Origin: Speluncibacter jeojiensis
Lineage (GTDB): Bacteria > Actinomycetota > Actinomycetes > Mycobacteriales > Mycobacteriaceae
DNA: 64,000 nt
NCBI RefSeq assembly: GCF_029589495.1
Contig: NZ_JAAIVF010000001.1
Location: forward strand, 186,001 to 250,000
Direction: 5' to 3'
Below the pieces are notes generated by a model, which did not search any database, was not told the origin of the DNA, and saw only the letters and a program-made list of their open reading frames with translations. Shown here piece after piece: positions 36,093 through 45,160 of the stretch. Positions within the stretch are counted from its first letter, which is position 1; every line of letters starts with the position of its first letter. Made by a program: the position numbers and the translations under genes.

Positions 36093-39000
36093 GCTCCGCA
36101 CACCTGCCTCCCCGAGTCCTGGACCGGACAACTCGTCCGCACCGGGCAGTGCCGGCATCCATCGTTGACCATCGCCTCGAAGGTCGGGCCCCGGGTGGCG
36201 GCGGCGGCGCGGTGGATCTCGCCGATCCACTCGTCGATGCGGTCGCCGTCCAGCGGCGCCTGGGTGCGTTCGGTGGCGGCCTGCGTCTTGGTCCGCTTCG
36301 CGACGAACACCAGTTTCGCGCCGCCCGGTTCGCCCGCGTCCACACCCTCCACAAGACCCTTCGCGGCCGCGACCTGATAGGTGGCCAGCTGCGCGTGCGC
36401 CTCCGCGTCGGCCTTGCTGACCGGGGTCTTGGCGGTCTTCACGTCGACGATGACCGGCCTGTCGAGCGCGTCGCGTTCGAGCCGGTCGATCCGGCCGGTC
36501 AGCTTCACGTCCGGTCCGCCGGACTCCGGCGCCGGCAGCACTCCCTCGACCGTCACCTCGACCCCCGCCTCGGTCAGCTCGGTCCTGGTCTCGCGCAGCC
36601 AGGTCCGGAAGCTCTCGAGCATGCCCTCGGTACGGACCAGCTCGTGCCGGGAGAACCACGGCGAACCCAGGTCGACTTCCGTCCACGCCCGGCCGAGCGC
36701 CGCACGCACCTGCTCATCGGGCACGTTGCCCGCGACCGCCTGCACGAGCGTGTGCACGAGCGTGCCGGTCACCGCGGTCGTAGAATCGCCGTCCGTGCCG
36801 CCGTGCCGCTCGAGCAGCCAGCGCAACGGACAGCGGTGCAGGGTCTCGACGGTGGACGGCGACAGCCGCACCGGACCGTCCTCCGGTCGCCACAGTGGCG
36901 CGTCGGTGCTCGACGGGGCCAGCCCGTACCACTGGTCGGGGTGGGCTCCGGGCACGCCGGCCGCGGCCAACCGCGCCAGCTGCCGCGCCGCCCGATCCCG
37001 CCGGGCGCGGCGGACCCCGTCGTCGCCGGGATCGGTGCACACGACGCTGCGCAACTCGGCGACCAGCGCGGGCAACGCCAGCACCCGGCGCTCCTCCGGC
37101 CCGTCCGCACCGGTGTCCTCGGGCTCCACGGCATCGTCGCCTTCGCCGCTCGACCGGATCTCGTCGAGGAAACGCGACGGGACCAGCTCGTCACCGTCAC
37201 CCGCCGACTCGACCGCGGTGACCAGCAGCCGACTGCGCGCCCTGCTGCATGCGAGCGCGAACAGCTGCCGTTCCTCGTCGAGCAGCGGCGCCATCTTCGA
37301 CAGCTGCCTGGTCTCCTGACCGGGGCCGCCGCCCAGCTCGACCGCGTCCACCAGGTCGCCGACGCCGAGCAGCGTGCCCCTGGTACGCAGGTTCGGCCAG
37401 ATGCCCTCTTGCACACCGACCACCACGACCACGTCCCATTCGCGACCGGCCGCCGCGTGCGCGCTCAGCACCGTGACCGCCTCGGGCACGACCTCCGCAC
37501 GGAGCCGCGACCCACCCGGGATCTCTTGGGCCACAATGTGGTCCACGAAACCGGACACGTTGGCCGACGGGGACCGGTCGGCGTGGTCCGCGGCCGCGTC
37601 GAACAGGGCGACCACCGCGTCCAGGTCGCGGTCGGCCTGCGCCCCCACCGACCCACCGCGGGCGGCCGCCTCGACCCACCGGCGCTGCAGACCGCTCGCC
37701 TGCCAGAGCGCCCACAGCACCTCCTCGACGCCCCGCCCGCGTGCCACCGCCGCCCGCGCCTTGGCGACGATCCTGCGCACCCGCACCAACGGCGCGGATT
37801 CGACCTCGCTCAGCTCCCTCAGCAGCCTGTCGGTGTCGGGGTCGCCGGGCGCGGACAGCAGCGCCGACCGCACCAGTTCCGCCGAGTCCCGCTCACCGCC
37901 CGCGCCCAGCTCCAGGCGGCGCAGGCCGCGGCGCAACCGGCGCAGCGCGATCGGGTCGGCGCCGCCGAGCGGGCCGGCGAGCAGCGCGAGCGCATCGTCG
38001 GGGCCGAACCCGCCGATGACCGACGGCGCGGCGACCGCCCGGAGCGCCAGCAGCAGCCCGGCCGTGCCGTGTTGACGGGCCGGCGGCAGCTCGGCCGCGG
38101 CGGTGATGACCGGCACGCCCGCGGCGAGCAGCGCGCGCCGCAGCGGGGCCATCGACAGCGGCACCGACCGCACGATCACCGCCATCGACGACCACGGCAC
38201 GCCGTCGACGAGATGGGCGCGGCGCAGGGTGTCGGCGACGGCCGCCGCCTCCTTCGCCGCGGTCGTGTGCACCTCGACGCGAACGACGCCACCGGATCGC
38301 TCCGGTGCCGGGGACTGCGGCAGGTGCCGCGGCATCTTCCGGGCGATACCCGCCGCCGCCCGCACCACGGCTTCGTCACTGCGGTGGTTCACGGTCAGCG
38401 CGACCGATCGGCCCGCACCGAGACCTTCGAGGAAGCGCGGGGAGGCGCCACGGAACCGGAAGATCGACTGGGCCGGATCGCCGGCGATCGCGGCCAGCGC
38501 GCTGCCCGGGACCAGCGCCCGCACCAGCTCGGCCGCCAGCGGATCGAGGTGTTGTGCGTCGTCGACCAGCAGGTAGCGGATGCGCGACCGCTCCGCGGCC
38601 AGCAGTTCCGGGTCGGCGGTGAACGCGTCGAGCGCCGCGCCGACCAGTTCGGCCGCGTTGACCGCCGGGGCGGTCGCCTCCGGCGCCTCCATGCCGACCG
38701 ATGCCCGGAGCTGCTGGACGTGTTCGTACCGGACGGCGAAGTCGGCGACGGCCTCCCAGACCTCGCGCCACTTCTCGTAGCCGGAGTGCTGCCACAGCGT
38801 GGCCAGCCCCTCGGGGCCGAGCCCCCGCTCGGTCGCACGCAGCATCACGTCACGGACCTCGTGTGCGAAACCCGCCAGTCCCAGCGCCGGGCGCAGGTGC
38901 GGTGGCCACTTCCCGGTGCCGTCGAGCTCGTCGCCGCGCAGCAGCTCGCGGATCACCGCGTCCTGCTCGGCGCCGGGGATCAGGCGCGGCGGCGGATTGT

Positions 39001-39406
39001 CGTGGCGGGCCGCGTGCAGCCGCAGCACCCCGAACGCGTAGGAGTGCACGGTGCGGACCAGCGGCTCGCGAGTGGCCCGGAGCCGGCCGTCGACCAGCAG
39101 CCCGGCGGTGACGGACTCCCGGATGCGCAGGGCGGCACGCCGCGACTGCGCGAGCACCAGCAACGACTCCGGGTCGGTGCCCGCTCGCGCGAGACGATTG
39201 CGGGCGAGGTCGATCAGCAGCGAGGTCTTGCCGGTGCCGGGTCCGCCGAGGATCTGCACCGCGCCGCCGACCGGGCTGTCCGGCTCAGCGAGCAGGTCCG
39301 CCGCCGCGCCGGTCCATTCCCTGCCGTCGGCGGCGTCCACCTGCTGCTGCGGCACCAGCCGCGCCCACCGACGATCGTCTCCGTGGCCGGCGCCGCCTTC
39401 GCTCAT
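36089..39406 (-). CDS. adnA: AdnA subunit of the AdnAB helicase-nuclease
   Basis: A 1105-residue partner of AdnB. The N-terminal UvrD-like module has Walker A GGPGTGKTSLLIDLAR near residue 55 and motif II YLLVDDAQHLDPLA, then AGDPAQSIFRFRGA. The C-terminal nuclease has LTGRIDRLERDALDRPVIVDVKTAK. A Cys near CPLRWLLERH and the final C-x-x-C-x5-C (CRHCPVRTSC) would hold an Fe-S cluster, as in AddB-type nucleases. It is transcribed ahead of adnB with a 4-base overlap. ATG 39406 is the natural start. Confidence 0.94.
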   Translation of the reverse strand: MSEGGAGHGDDRRWARLVPQQQVDAADGREWTGAAADLLAEPDSPVGGAVQILGGPGTGKTSLLIDLARNRLARAGTDPESLLVLAQSRRAALRIRESVTAGLLVDGRLRATREPLVRTVHSYAFGVLRLHAARHDNPPPRLIPGAEQDAVIRELLRGDELDGTGKWPPHLRPALGLAGFAHEVRDVMLRATERGLGPEGLATLWQHSGYEKWREVWEAVADFAVRYEHVQQLRASVGMEAPEATAPAVNAAELVGAALDAFTADPELLAAERSRIRYLLVDDAQHLDPLAAELVRALVPGSALAAIAGDPAQSIFRFRGASPRFLEGLGAGRSVALTVNHRSDEAVVRAAAGIARKMPRHLPQSPAPERSGGVVRVEVHTTAAKEAAAVADTLRRAHLVDGVPWSSMAVIVRSVPLSMAPLRRALLAAGVPVITAAAELPPARQHGTAGLLLALRAVAAPSVIGGFGPDDALALLAGPLGGADPIALRRLRRGLRRLELGAGGERDSAELVRSALLSAPGDPDTDRLLRELSEVESAPLVRVRRIVAKARAAVARGRGVEEVLWALWQASGLQRRWVEAAARGGSVGAQADRDLDAVVALFDAAADHADRSPSANVSGFVDHIVAQEIPGGSRLRAEVVPEAVTVLSAHAAAGREWDVVVVVGVQEGIWPNLRTRGTLLGVGDLVDAVELGGGPGQETRQLSKMAPLLDEERQLFALACSRARSRLLVTAVESAGDGDELVPSRFLDEIRSSGEGDDAVEPEDTGADGPEERRVLALPALVAELRSVVCTDPGDDGVRRARRDRAARQLARLAAAGVPGAHPDQWYGLAPSSTDAPLWRPEDGPVRLSPSTVETLHRCPLRWLLERHGGTDGDSTTAVTGTLVHTLVQAVAGNVPDEQVRAALGRAWTEVDLGSPWFSRHELVRTEGMLESFRTWLRETRTELTEAGVEVTVEGVLPAPESGGPDVKLTGRIDRLERDALDRPVIVDVKTAKTPVSKADAEAHAQLATYQVAAAKGLVEGVDAGEPGGAKLVFVAKRTKTQAATERTQAPLDGDRIDEWIGEIHRAAAATRGPTFEAMVNDGCRHCPVRTSCPVQDSGRQVCGA

Positions 39407-39486
39407 GCGAGCATGACACCACGAGGCACCGACAGCGTCGCCGCCGACCGTTCAGTACGCCGCGGCCGTCCCGCGCCGGACGTCGC

Positions 39487-39954
39487 TCAGTTCGGCGCGT
39501 TCAGGTAATCCTGAATGGCCTGGCCGACCTGCGGGTTGCCGGTGGCGGTGCCGATGGCCGCACCGGTCGCCGATCCGGTCGGCGCGCCGATCATGCAGCC
39601 GGCGAGGCTGCCCGGGAACATCGACAGGCACCCGATCACCAGCCCGATCGCCCCGCCGATCGCGGTGCCCGCGCCGCCGCCGTTGACGAAGCCCTTCCCG
39701 AGCTCGTTCTGCAGGTTTGCCAGGGCCTCGGCCTTGTTGCGCGGATGCGCCGGTGCCGCGGGCGCGTCGGCGAGGGTGATGGACGGGCCGACGGGTGTCG
39801 TGACCGGCGCTGCGGCCGCCACACCCACCCCGGCACCGGCCGCGGCAGCGGCCACGATCGTCGTCGCCGCCAGCGTCTTGAGTGCGGCCGCTTTCACCGC
39901 CCCCGTCTTCAGCGCACCGGCCTCGACGGCCCGGACTGTCATTGCGTGCTTCAT
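39487..39954 (-). CDS. Secreted Ala-rich protein with glycine-zipper segment
   Basis: A 155-residue exported protein. A long Ala-rich signal peptide (hydrophobic run LAATTIVAAAAAGAGVGVAAAA) is followed by a short Pro/Ala region and a conserved helical piece (NKAEALANLQNELGKGF). A Gly-rich segment (GGGAGTAIGGAIGLVIGCLSMFPGSLAGCMIG) then resembles membrane-inserting glycine zippers. Two Cys there could form a disulfide. The start is ATG 39954, with GGGGA 6 bases upstream. The function is unknown; similar small secreted proteins are common in Rhodococcus and Nocardia. Confidence 0.75.
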   Translation of the reverse strand: MKHAMTVRAVEAGALKTGAVKAAALKTLAATTIVAAAAAGAGVGVAAAAPVTTPVGPSITLADAPAAPAHPRNKAEALANLQNELGKGFVNGGGAGTAIGGAIGLVIGCLSMFPGSLAGCMIGAPTGSATGAAIGTATGNPQVGQAIQDYLNAPN

Positions 39955-40100
39955 GGTGTTCCCCATATCGCCGGCAACGGATGGCCGGTTTCGGCCAGCC
40001 CCGACGGTAACCCCCGATGCGCCCATATCGCCGTCGAACAGCGAGTTTTCACGGATCGTTCACACGCCCCGTGGCGCGCACGGGGATACCGCCGAGGCGA

Positions 40101-40676
40101 TCACTCCTGCCGACGGATCGCCGAGATGTCGATCTCGAGGGTGACCTTGTCGCCCACCAGCATCCCGCCGGCCTCCATGGCCGCGTTCCAGTTCACGCCC
40201 CAGTCGCGCCGGTTGAGCGTCCCGGAGACCTCGAAGCCGACCCGGTGGTTCCCGCTGGGATCGACCGCGGCGCCGGTGAATTCGACGTCGACCGTGACAG
40301 GCTTCGTGATCCCCTTCACCGTCAGGTCCCCTGTCACCTCGAAGGACGGTGCCGACCCGTTGATCGCGGTGCTGACGAAGGTGATCTCCGGGTACGTCGG
40401 CATGTCGAAGAAGTCGTTGCTGCGCAGGTGTTGGTCACGCTGCTCGACACCGGTGTCGATGCTGTCCGCGACCAGCGTCACCCGCGCGGTCGACCGCCCG
40501 ATGTCGCCGGCGTCGAGGTGCAGCACACCGTCGACGTCGTTGAACGTGCCGTGCACGCGGGTGACCATCGCGTGCCTGGCCATGAACCCGAATCTGGAGT
40601 GCGCCACGTCGATGTCGTAATCGCCGGACAGCTCTGCGTGAGCCTGCTCCTGCTGGGCCGGGTCTGTGCCGGTCAT
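40101..40676 (-). CDS. YceI family lipocalin-like protein
   Basis: A 191-residue YceI domain protein without a signal peptide. The family pattern is complete: GDYDIDVAHSRFGFMARHAMVTRVHGTF, then HLRSNDFFDMPTYPEITFVST, GDLTVKGITKPVTVDVEF and FEVSGTLNRRDWGVNWN. The fold is a lipocalin-like beta barrel that binds long isoprenoid chains. The ligand here is unknown. ATG 40676 is preceded by GGGGAG. Confidence 0.92.
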   Translation of the reverse strand: MTGTDPAQQEQAHAELSGDYDIDVAHSRFGFMARHAMVTRVHGTFNDVDGVLHLDAGDIGRSTARVTLVADSIDTGVEQRDQHLRSNDFFDMPTYPEITFVSTAINGSAPSFEVTGDLTVKGITKPVTVDVEFTGAAVDPSGNHRVGFEVSGTLNRRDWGVNWNAAMEAGGMLVGDKVTLEIDISAIRRQE

Positions 40677-40784
40677 CGTGACTCCCCTCTCCTGACGGAA
40701 ACCACCTCGATCCATGATCCACTGTGATCGCCTCGCACGACAAGCACCTGCGTACGGTTCGCACCGCTTTGCGAGAATCGAGAC

Positions 40785-41564
40785 ATGGACTCGCTGCACG
40801 TGCACCGCTTCGGACCGGACGACCGACCCGTGCAGGTGCTCGCCGTGCACGGGCTCACCGGCCACGGCAAGCGGTGGTCGACGCTGACCTCCGACGAGCT
40901 ACCGGGTGTGCGCGTGCTCGCCCCCGACCTGCGCGGGCACGGTCACTCCCCGTGGACGCCACCGTGGACGATCGAGGGGCACGTCGCCGACCTCGCGGCG
41001 CTGCTGCGGCGGGAGGCGACGGCGCCGGTGGTGCTGGTCGCGCATTCGTTCGGCGCGATGCTCTCGATCCACCTCGCCCGCACGGTGCCCGAGCTGATCG
41101 GCGCGCTGGTGCTGCTGGACCCGGCGATCGGGCTGGACCCGAAGTGGGCGCTGCAGGTCGCCGACCTGACGATCGCCTCGCCGGACTACACCGACGTCGC
41201 GGAGGCGCGCAGCGACAAGCAGCACGGCGGCTGGACCGATGTGCCGGCGGCGGTGCTCGAGCACGAGCTGGTCGAGCACCTTGTCGAGCTGCCGAGCGGC
41301 CGCGTCGGCTGGCGTGTCAGCACACCGGCGGCGATCGCCGCGTGGGGCGAGATGGCCCGCGATTTCGTGCTGCCGCCGGCGGGCCTGCGCACGGTGCTGG
41401 TGCAGGCGATGCGGGTGCAGCCGCCGTTCGTCACCGACGACTTCCGCACGGCGTTGCGCGCGCACCTCGCCGACCGGTTGACGGTGCACGACGTCGATTG
41501 CGACCACATGATCCCCCAGGCCAGGCCCGATGTCGTCGGCCGGCTGGTGCGGGAGCTGCTGTAG
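40785..41564 (+). CDS. Alpha/beta hydrolase (LipV-like esterase)
   Basis: A 259-residue hydrolase. The oxyanion HG motif is AVHGLTGHGKRW, the nucleophile elbow is VAHSFGA with Ser88, and the catalytic His lies in DVDCDHMIPQARP. It corresponds in position to M. tuberculosis LipV (Rv3203), an esterase or lysophospholipase. The substrate is not known. It abuts the next gene, whose ATG follows directly after its stop codon, so the two are co-transcribed. Confidence 0.9.
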   Translation: MDSLHVHRFGPDDRPVQVLAVHGLTGHGKRWSTLTSDELPGVRVLAPDLRGHGHSPWTPPWTIEGHVADLAALLRREATAPVVLVAHSFGAMLSIHLARTVPELIGALVLLDPAIGLDPKWALQVADLTIASPDYTDVAEARSDKQHGGWTDVPAAVLEHELVEHLVELPSGRVGWRVSTPAAIAAWGEMARDFVLPPAGLRTVLVQAMRVQPPFVTDDFRTALRAHLADRLTVHDVDCDHMIPQARPDVVGRLVRELL

Positions 41565-41858
41565 ATGCCGACCACCGAGGCACAGGTCGAACGGGTCCGC
41601 GAGCTGGTCGCGTCGATCCCGCGTGGCCGTGTCGCGACCTACGGGGACATCGCCGCCGCGGCGGGTCTGAGCACCCCGCGCACGGTCGGCTGGATCATGC
41701 GCACCGACGCGGCCGATCTGCCATGGCATCGGGTGCTGCGCGCCGACGGACGGCCCGCAGCACACCTCGCCGAGCGCCAGCTGGAACGGCTGGCCGGCGA
41801 GGGGACGCCGATCCTCGACGGGCGCGTCGACCTCGCGGTCGCGCGCTGGCGGTTCTGA
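41565..41858 (+). CDS. Alkyltransferase-like protein (ATL)
   Basis: A 97-residue MGMT DNA-binding domain. The active-site P-C-H-R-V of alkyltransferases is PWHRVL here: Trp replaces the acceptor Cys. ATL proteins bind O6-alkylguanine without repairing it and hand the lesion to nucleotide excision repair. The recognition helix STPRTVGWIMRT and the GRVATYGDIA segment are intact. It abuts the hydrolase gene and corresponds to Rv3204. Confidence 0.93.
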   Translation: MPTTEAQVERVRELVASIPRGRVATYGDIAAAAGLSTPRTVGWIMRTDAADLPWHRVLRADGRPAAHLAERQLERLAGEGTPILDGRVDLAVARWRF

Positions 41859-41867
41859 CCCCGGAAC

Positions 41868-42776
41868 TCAGGCGCCGGCCGGGTCGCGGCGCGCGCGGAC
41901 CGAACCGGCGAATCGGCGCACCTGCGCGTCCTGCCACACGTGCGCCTGGGTTCCGCCACCCAACAGCCGACTCGCAAGCCGCGGCGAATTCCCCAGCGGG
42001 ACATCACTTCCCGCAAGGATGATGTTGCCGCGACGTTTGCCGCCGAGCGTGGCGGGGTCGGCGATGACCGCGGTGTGCTCGAAGCGCTCGCCGATCGTGG
42101 CGGCCTCCTCGCGGGCGCCGCGCAGGTCCGCGGTGTCGCCGCAGTTGACGACGTAGATCCCGCCGGGCGACAGCACCCGGCGGACGTGCGCGGCGAACTC
42201 GACGGTGGTGAGCGGCAGCGGGGTGCTGTGGTCGGCGAACACGTCGCGGATCACGAGGTCGCGGCTGTTCTCGGTGAGCGTCTCGGTGACCGCGCGGGCC
42301 TCACCGACCCGGATGCGTAGCAGCGGGGCGCGCGGCAGGTCGAACCACTCGCGCACCAGCACCGCGAGGCGCCCGTCGAGTTCGACGACCACCTGACGGG
42401 CCTGCGGGTAGACCGCACCGAACGCGCGCGCCAGCGTGCAGGCGCCGCCGCCGAGATGGAGCATCCGCGGTGACGACTCCGCCGAAGACGGATCCCACTG
42501 CGAGTAGACGAGTTCGGCGATCCACCGCATGTAGTCGAAGGACAGCGCGCGCGGCTCGGCCAGGTCGATGTGCGAGCTCGGCTCGCCGTTGATCCGCAGC
42601 ACCCAGCCGTTGGAGTCGAACGGGTCCGGCTCGAGTTCGCAGGTGCCGGTGTCGATCTCGTGGACACCGGCCACCGGGACCCCGGCACCGCCCGACCGGG
42701 CCGCGCCGGACCTGACACCACCGCTCGAGCGTCCCTTACGCGATCCGCCGCCGCGCTGCCTGCCCATCGACGCCAT
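41868..42776 (-). CDS. Spermidine synthase-like methyltransferase-fold protein
   Basis: A 302-residue protein. A basic, Gly/Ser-rich N-terminus of ~35 residues precedes the conserved fold. The nucleotide motif is RMLHLGGGACTLARAFGAVYPQARQVVVELDGRL, followed by RDLVIRDVFADHSTPLPLTTVEFAAHVRRVLSPGG. This is the polyamine synthase family, but the aminopropyl acceptor residues are not all evident. Actinobacterial members are mostly uncharacterised. It is convergent with the ATL gene. Confidence 0.85.
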   Translation of the reverse strand: MASMGRQRGGGSRKGRSSGGVRSGAARSGGAGVPVAGVHEIDTGTCELEPDPFDSNGWVLRINGEPSSHIDLAEPRALSFDYMRWIAELVYSQWDPSSAESSPRMLHLGGGACTLARAFGAVYPQARQVVVELDGRLAVLVREWFDLPRAPLLRIRVGEARAVTETLTENSRDLVIRDVFADHSTPLPLTTVEFAAHVRRVLSPGGIYVVNCGDTADLRGAREEAATIGERFEHTAVIADPATLGGKRRGNIILAGSDVPLGNSPRLASRLLGGGTQAHVWQDAQVRRFAGSVRARRDPAGA

Positions 42777-42845
42777 CCCTGCCGCTCATGTGCGGCAACA
42801 TGCGCCGGCACCCGGCCACCAGCGTAACGACCGGGGCCACGCGGG

Positions 42846-43559
42846 TCAGCGCACCCTGGCCGGCACCCGGACCGCGTCGGTGTAGCGCCGCACGACCAGG
42901 TCGACCAGTCCCGGGTGCACACCCAGCGGGTCGGCGACCGCGTCGGCGCCGGCCTCACGCAACCGGTCGTGGAACAGCCCCGGCGCCAACAGGTAGGGGG
43001 CCAGGAGAACCCGCCGCGCCCCGCGAGCACGGATCCGTGCGACGACCTCGGGAACTCGGGGCGCGGCGGTGGTCACGTAGCCGATCTCGACCGGACGACC
43101 GATCAGGTCGGAGAGCACGGCGGCGGCGGCGCGGACGTCCGCCAGCGCCCGGGGATCGGACGATCCCGCGGCGACCAGCACCACGTCGTCGCCGGGGCGC
43201 CAGCCCGCCGCGCGCAGCCGGTCGAACTGCACCCCGGCCAGCGCGGGCGACGGCCCGAGCGCCGGGGTGACCGTCACATCCGCGTGGCCGCTGTCGGCGA
43301 CCTCGCGCGGCACGTCGACCCGCACGTGATAGCCGGAGGCGAGGAAGGCCGGCAGCACGACCGTCGGAGTCTCCATGCGCCGCAACACCTCCGACGGTGA
43401 CGGCCCGAGCACGTCGACGAAGGCGACCCGCGTCCGGCCGACGCGCTCGGACACCGCCTCCGCGAGCGCACCGATCACCTGCACTCCGCGCGGGTTGCGG
43501 GTGCCGTGCGCGACCAGCACCAGTTCGGGGTCCCTGCTGCCGATGTTGCTGTCGCTCAT
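42846..43559 (-). CDS. Sirohydrochlorin chelatase (CbiX/SirB-like)
   Basis: A 237-residue, two-domain chelatase. The metal-site His lies in ELVLVAHGTRNPRG and a second conserved His in FLASGYHVRVDVP. The C-terminal repeat carries VLLAPYLLAPGLFHDRL. It should insert iron (or cobalt) into sirohydrochlorin; beside nirBD and a HemD-like gene, siroheme synthesis is the likely purpose. ATG 43559 has AGGAG upstream and overlaps the previous stop as ATGA. It is the last gene of the nir operon. Confidence 0.9.
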   Translation of the reverse strand: MSDSNIGSRDPELVLVAHGTRNPRGVQVIGALAEAVSERVGRTRVAFVDVLGPSPSEVLRRMETPTVVLPAFLASGYHVRVDVPREVADSGHADVTVTPALGPSPALAGVQFDRLRAAGWRPGDDVVLVAAGSSDPRALADVRAAAAVLSDLIGRPVEIGYVTTAAPRVPEVVARIRARGARRVLLAPYLLAPGLFHDRLREAGADAVADPLGVHPGLVDLVVRRYTDAVRVPARVR

Positions 43560-44731
43560 CGTCGCTCCTGTTCTGTCACCAGCCGATAGCCGCGTTTGAA
43601 CACCGTCTGCACGATCTGCCCGTCGCCGAGCGACGCCCGCAGCCGCGCGACCGCCGAGTCCACCGCGTGGGTGTCCGCGCTGCCCCCGGGCAGCGCGCGC
43701 AGCATGTCCGTCCGGGAGACGACCCGGCCGGGGCTGCGGACCAGTTCGCGCAGCAACGCCATCGCCGCCGGGGTGACCTCCCGGACCGCGCCGTCGACGA
43801 CCACACAGTTGCGCCGGATGCTGAGCTCGCGCCCGCCCGCGCGGACCTGGACGGCCCGAGCCGGCAGCGCCTCGGCCAGCTCCCGCGCCAACGCGCCGAG
43901 CCGGGCCCGGCTCGGCTGGAACGTCTCCACGCCGAGCCTCGTCAGCGGTGCCGCGGTCACCGCCCCGACGCAGGCGACCAGCACCTGGCCGCGCAGCGCC
44001 GCCAGATACGGCTCGAGCAGCCCGTTGTCGTCGGCCCGCCCCAGCATCGCGGCGACCGCGGGGGCGCTGGTGAAGGCCAGCGCGTCGAGCCCGCCGTCGA
44101 TGGTGGTGCGCAGCAGCGCGTCGACCGCCCGCGGGTCCTCCGGGGGCAGCCACCGGTAGACGGGGATCTCGATCACCTCCGCGCCGGCGGACCGCAGCGC
44201 CGAACACACGTCGACGATCGGTTCCCATTCGGTGGCCGCGCCGTGCAACTGGACCGCGATCCGGCAGCCGGACACCCCGGCACCGAGCAGGTGCTCGAGC
44301 AGTTCGACCGACGACTCGGACTCGGGAGAGAAGTCCTCGCGCAGTCCCGCGGCCCGGACCGCGCCGGTCACCTTGGGTCCGCGCGCGGCCACGCGGGCCG
44401 ACCGCAGCGCGCCGAGCAGTTCGTCGGCCTGCCCCCAGCCGTCGGCGGCCTCGACCCAGCCGCGGAACCCGATCGCGGTGGTGGCCACCACGATGTCGGG
44501 CGGACTCGAGATCACCCGGGCGGTCGCCTGCCGTAGCTGCACGTCGTCGGGCAGCGGGATCAGCCGGATCGCCGGGGCCTGCACGACCTCCGCGCCGCGC
44601 CGGGTCAGCAGTGCGGCGAAGTCGTCGGCCCGCCGGGCCGCGGTGATGCCGACGGTGAACCCGGCCAGCTGGGCGCCGGGTGCACCGTCGGTCGCTGCGG
44701 TCCGGTCCGCCACGGCCGCACTACCCACCAT
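43556..44731 (-). CDS. Uroporphyrinogen-III synthase fused to a winged-helix DNA-binding domain
   Basis: A 391-residue fusion. Residues ~20-270 form the two-lobed HemD fold (GFTVGITAARRADDFAALLTRRGAEV, then DALAFTSAPAVAAML). Residues ~290-391 form an OmpR/PhoB-type winged helix (REVTPAAMALLRELVRSPGRVVSRTDMLRAL and HAVDSAVARLRASLGDGQIVQTVFKRGYRLV). M. tuberculosis Rv0260c has the same layout. It may make uroporphyrinogen III for siroheme, regulate the nir genes, or both. ATG 44731 overlaps the nirD end by 11 bases, and its stop overlaps the chelatase start, so it belongs to the nir operon. Confidence 0.9.
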   Translation of the reverse strand: MVGSAAVADRTAATDGAPGAQLAGFTVGITAARRADDFAALLTRRGAEVVQAPAIRLIPLPDDVQLRQATARVISSPPDIVVATTAIGFRGWVEAADGWGQADELLGALRSARVAARGPKVTGAVRAAGLREDFSPESESSVELLEHLLGAGVSGCRIAVQLHGAATEWEPIVDVCSALRSAGAEVIEIPVYRWLPPEDPRAVDALLRTTIDGGLDALAFTSAPAVAAMLGRADDNGLLEPYLAALRGQVLVACVGAVTAAPLTRLGVETFQPSRARLGALARELAEALPARAVQVRAGGRELSIRRNCVVVDGAVREVTPAAMALLRELVRSPGRVVSRTDMLRALPGGSADTHAVDSAVARLRASLGDGQIVQTVFKRGYRLVTEQERR

Positions 44732-45101
44732 GGGCGACCTGGACCACACCGTCGACGACACGGACCCGGTAGACCGGGAGGGCATGTGACGGATCATCCA
44801 GGCACACGCCGCTTTCCAGCGAGAAGACCTGCTTGAGCAACGGCGACGCGACGGTCGGCTCGCCGGCCCGGTCGCCCACGATGCCGCGGGACATGACGGC
44901 GGCGAAGGCGTACGGGTCGATGTTGCCGACCGCGCGCAGCGAGTCGTCGGCGAGCCGGAACAGCGCCGCCTGGTCGCCGCCACGCATCAGCACCGCGACA
45001 CCGCGCCCGGGGATCAGGTCGCCCATCATGCAGGCGGGGGTCCAGTCGGTGGAGCGTCCGAGAGCGGCGGTCACCTTCGGTCGAATGTCCATGACGGTCA
45101 T
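44721..45101 (-). CDS. nirD: Nitrite reductase (NADH) small subunit NirD
   Basis: A 126-residue Rieske-like protein. It begins with DWTPACMMGDLIPGRGVAVLMRGGDQAALFRLADDSLRAVGNIDP. It lacks the Cys/His ligands of a true Rieske cluster, which is normal for NirD. It keeps the signature SRGIVGDRAGEPTVASPLLKQVFSLESG. It forms the assimilatory nitrite reductase with NirB. ATG 45101 follows a GGGAGAA ribosome site. The gene lies 59 bases after nirB. Confidence 0.95.
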   Translation of the reverse strand: MTVMDIRPKVTAALGRSTDWTPACMMGDLIPGRGVAVLMRGGDQAALFRLADDSLRAVGNIDPYAFAAVMSRGIVGDRAGEPTVASPLLKQVFSLESGVCLDDPSHALPVYRVRVVDGVVQVAHGG

Positions 45102-45160
45102 GGTGTTTCTCCCTTCATCATGCGTTCGTCGATGGTCGAGTTGTCGGGTCCGACGGTCGG

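Noticed and set aside
36071-39508. 1145-codon plus-strand frame opposite adnA
   Set aside because: Shadow; adnA on the minus strand has complete helicase and nuclease motifs.
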